Position numbers and translations under genes: made by a program. From Streptosporangiaceae bacterium (lineage in GTDB: Bacteria > Actinomycetota > Actinomycetes > Streptosporangiales > Streptosporangiaceae): 7,076 bases of DNA. The stretch lies in NCBI GenBank assembly GCA_030038715.1, contig JASHSO010000537.1, positions 1 through 7,076 on the forward strand, read 5' to 3'. Below the pieces are notes generated by a model. That model saw only the letters and a program-made list of their open reading frames with translations, was not told the origin of the DNA and did not search any database. Shown here piece by piece: positions 5,343 through 7,076 of this stretch (its first letter is position 1; the number at the start of each line of letters is the position of its first letter).

Positions 5343-6779
5343 GTGTTTAGTCCTTACGCAAGCTGGCTCGTTTCCGGGGATAACGCCTGGCAGATGACGG
5401 CCGCGACGCTCGTCGGCTTGATGAGCATTCCAGCCCTGGCTGTGCTGTACGGCGGCATCGTGCAGCGGAAGTGGGCGGTGAACACCATGATGATGGTGTT
5501 CGCAGCGTTCTGCCTGACCCTGATCGTCTGGGTGCTGTGGGCATTCAAGATGGGGTTTGGCTCGCCCTGGATCTCGACATTCGTCGGCAAGCCCGCCGCC
5601 GTCGTCGGACAGGCCGGGGAACAGGCGCAGGCGAACATCCCCTTGCTCAAAGGCCTGATGCCGAACTTCAGGTTCCCTGAGGGATCGCTGGTCTACTTCC
5701 AATTCGTGTTCGCCGCTATCACCCCGATCCTGTTCGTCGGCAGCGTCATCGGCCGGATTAAGTTCAAGGTCTGGCTGATCTTCGTACCGTTGTGGATCAC
5801 TTTCGCCTACGCAGTGAACGCTTTCCTGCTCTGGGGCGGGGGTTTCTGGGCGCAGAAGGGCGCGCTGGACTTCAGCGGCGGTTACGTAATCCACCTGGCT
5901 GCCGGCGTGTCCGGCTTCGTCGCGGCGGCTATGGTCGGGCCCCGGCTGGCGCGCGACCGTGAAAAGGCGGTGCCTAACAACCTGCTATTCATAGCGGTCG
6001 GCGCTGGCATCCTGTGGCTTGGCTGGAACGGTTTCAACGGAGGCGACCCGTACTTCGCCGGAGCTGACGCGACAGCTGCCGTTGTGAACACCAACCTCGC
6101 CACGGCCGTGGCCATGATGACCTGGATCGTCATGGACATGACCTTCGGCAAGGAGAAGAAGGCCACGTTCCTCGGCGGGGTGAACGGCATGATCTGCGGC
6201 CTTGTCGGCATCACGCCAGCCGCGGGTTACGTCAACGGAGTCGGCGCCATCGTGATAGGCCTCGTGGACTCGGCTGTCGTCTGGACGCTCTTCGCATACC
6301 TGCCGCGGAAGGTCTGGCCATTTAACAAAGTCGACGACGCTCTCGGTGTTGTCTACACGCACGGGTTCGCCGGCCTGCTCGGCGGTCTCCTAGTCGGCCT
6401 GCTGGCCGACCCGAAGATGATCGTCTACCTCGGCATCGGCAAGACGTCGAGTGTCAGCGGGGCCGGCCTGTTCTACGGGCATCCGAAGCAGCTGCTCATC
6501 CAGGCTGGCGCGGCGCTCACCGTCATCGTCTGGGATGGCCTGGTGACCTACGTGATCCTGCGGGTGATCAAGTTCTTCACACCGTTGCGGATGCCGGACG
6601 CCGAGTTGCTGGCCGGGGATATAGCCGTGCACGGCGAGGTCGCCTATCCGACCGAGGAGCCGGAAGCCGGTGCGGCGTTCGGGTCTATCCCTGGGGAGCC
6701 TGTCGTGCCTGACCACCACCACAAGGCGCACGCGGAGGGCGGCGGCGTCGACCGGGAATTGGAGAAGGAAAAGGTCTGA
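5343..6779 (+). CDS. amt: Amt/MEP/Rh-family ammonium transporter (478 aa)
   Basis: The start is GTG 5343, directly after a strong GGAGGAGGA (5332-5340). The protein is a polytopic membrane protein with about 11 hydrophobic segments over residues 15-412, as expected for a trimeric Amt channel that imports ammonium. Pore residues line up with E. coli AmtB: F123 (F107), W164 (W148), D176 (D160), H184 and H340 (the twin His, H168 and H318) and F231 (F215). AmtB S219 in the periplasmic binding site is replaced by D235, in the stretch GFNGGDPYF. The C-tail has the conserved HGEVAY (430-435), which in AmtB belongs to the GlnK-responsive region. It then extends with an acidic part, a DHHHKAH cluster near 457 and a charged end. 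A GlnR-type box lies upstream. No glnK follows; the next gene is on the opposite strand. No TTA codons are present. Confidence 0.95.
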   Translation: MFSPYASWLVSGDNAWQMTAATLVGLMSIPALAVLYGGIVQRKWAVNTMMMVFAAFCLTLIVWVLWAFKMGFGSPWISTFVGKPAAVVGQAGEQAQANIPLLKGLMPNFRFPEGSLVYFQFVFAAITPILFVGSVIGRIKFKVWLIFVPLWITFAYAVNAFLLWGGGFWAQKGALDFSGGYVIHLAAGVSGFVAAAMVGPRLARDREKAVPNNLLFIAVGAGILWLGWNGFNGGDPYFAGADATAAVVNTNLATAVAMMTWIVMDMTFGKEKKATFLGGVNGMICGLVGITPAAGYVNGVGAIVIGLVDSAVVWTLFAYLPRKVWPFNKVDDALGVVYTHGFAGLLGGLLVGLLADPKMIVYLGIGKTSSVSGAGLFYGHPKQLLIQAGAALTVIVWDGLVTYVILRVIKFFTPLRMPDAELLAGDIAVHGEVAYPTEEPEAGAAFGSIPGEPVVPDHHHKAHAEGGGVDRELEKEKV

Positions 6780-6813
6780 CCCGTCACTGAGCAGCAGCGG
6801 CGGAGGTGCTTAC

Positions 6814-6851
6814 TGGGCCGGCCGGCGGCGCGATGGCCGTCGGCCGGCCTA
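6814..6851. terminator. Long GC-rich hairpin between convergent genes
   Basis: GGCCGGCCG (6816-6824) and CGGCCGGCC (6841-6849) form a perfect 9-bp stem. It extends inward through a G-T pair and three more pairs (6825-6828 with 6837-6840) to an 8-nt loop, and outward through one G-T and one T-A pair. It lies in the 85-bp gap between the ends of amt and the minus-strand TPP enzyme, so it can serve both as a terminator. No T-tract is present. Confidence 0.65.
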
Positions 6852-6864
6852 AGGTTGACAGATC

Positions 6865-7076
6865 TCAGTGCCCGCGGAACGCCTCCTCAAGCCACCAGGC
6901 GCCGTGGTCGGCAGTGACCTTCGCGTCAATGACAACAGGACAGGGCCGGTCGCCGGCCAGCCATTGCCTCACCGGTTCCAGATCGGCCACGCTTCGCACC
7001 GTAACGGCGGCACAGCCAAAGCCTGCGGCGATCCCGGCCAGGTCCGCGGCCGGGAACCGCACAGTCTCCAGCGGAT
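6865..7076 (-). CDS. C-terminal end of a thiamine-pyrophosphate-dependent enzyme (5' end outside the window)
   Basis: The last 69 codons and the TGA (6865-6867) are present; the frame is open to the window edge, so the GTG at 7060-7062 is internal and not a start. The tail FPAADLAGIAAGFGCAAVTV, then VADLEPVRQWLAGDRPCPVV and IDAKVTADHG, is the typical end of the TPP-binding C-terminal domain in acetolactate synthase and benzoylformate decarboxylase-like enzymes. The visible part lacks the GDG..N cofactor motif, which lies further upstream, so the substrate cannot be told. It is convergent with amt across the hairpin and shows no obvious link to the regulatory genes. Confidence 0.8.
   Translation of the reverse strand, partial: PLETVRFPAADLAGIAAGFGCAAVTVRSVADLEPVRQWLAGDRPCPVVIDAKVTADHGAWWLEEAFRGH

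Noticed and set aside
5130..5894. A 254-codon open frame on the minus strand across the amt promoter and 5' half.
   Set aside because: It runs antisense to the clear amt gene and its control site and its product is charged and low-complexity; it is a GC-rich shadow frame.
7060..7062. GTG as the start of a 65-residue minus-strand protein.
   Set aside because: The frame stays open to the window edge with family-like residues before it, and the product is only the C-terminal end of a TPP enzyme.
1..7076. tRNA, rRNA, CRISPR arrays, insertion sequences or phage attachment sites.
   Set aside because: I saw no cloverleaf, regularly spaced repeat array, transposase motif or terminal inverted repeats; the only long repeat is the tandem paralogue.

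Overview
The window looks like a chromosomal segment of a high-GC actinomycete. The evidence is GTG starts, TANNNT-type -10 boxes, an AfsR-type SARP regulator, a Streptomyces-style anti-sigma ATPase, a GlnR-type box before an ammonium transporter, and a family of HTH-like hypothetical proteins I associate with actinomycetes. I cannot place it to genus.

Layout. (1) 1-1118, plus strand: the last 31 codons of one gene, then a complete 324-residue tandem paralogue of it. Both have an unknown C-terminal domain ending in a shared W/Y/H-rich tail. (2) 1119-1452, plus: a promoter built of 11-bp direct repeats and a -10 box, followed after exactly 7 nt by the ATG of a putative leaderless 87-residue protein. 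(3) 1447-4407, minus: a 986-residue AfsR-type regulator (winged helix, BTAD, NB-ARC, TPR-like repeats), convergent with and overlapping the small gene by 6 bp. (4) 4408-4693: a divergent control region holding a Shine-Dalgarno hairpin, a 37-bp inverted repeat, a 12-bp palindrome, a second copy of the direct-repeat promoter element, and a 26-codon leader ORF. (5) 4694-5137, plus: a HATPase_c anti-sigma-type protein, coupled to the leader ORF by a GTGA overlap. (6) 5138-6779, plus: a terminator-like hairpin, a GlnR-type box and an Amt ammonium transporter with no glnK immediately downstream. (7) 6780-7076: a long hairpin between convergent genes, then the C-terminus of a TPP-dependent enzyme on the minus strand.

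How it may work together (inference). The same 21-bp element (18/21 identical) lies before the leaderless small gene and before the leader ORF/anti-sigma gene, on either side of the SARP gene. In both places it sits one SARP-typical distance (8 bp) from a -10 box. This suggests a compact local regulon: the SARP, or another OmpR-fold regulator such as GlnR or PhoP, drives both genes. The layout recalls AfsR and its small target AfsS. Three genes of this segment (the 324-residue protein, the SARP and the ATPase) contain rare TTA codons, as bldA-controlled genes do; amt has none. The amt box shares the 11-bp geometry, so nitrogen control and this module may overlap.
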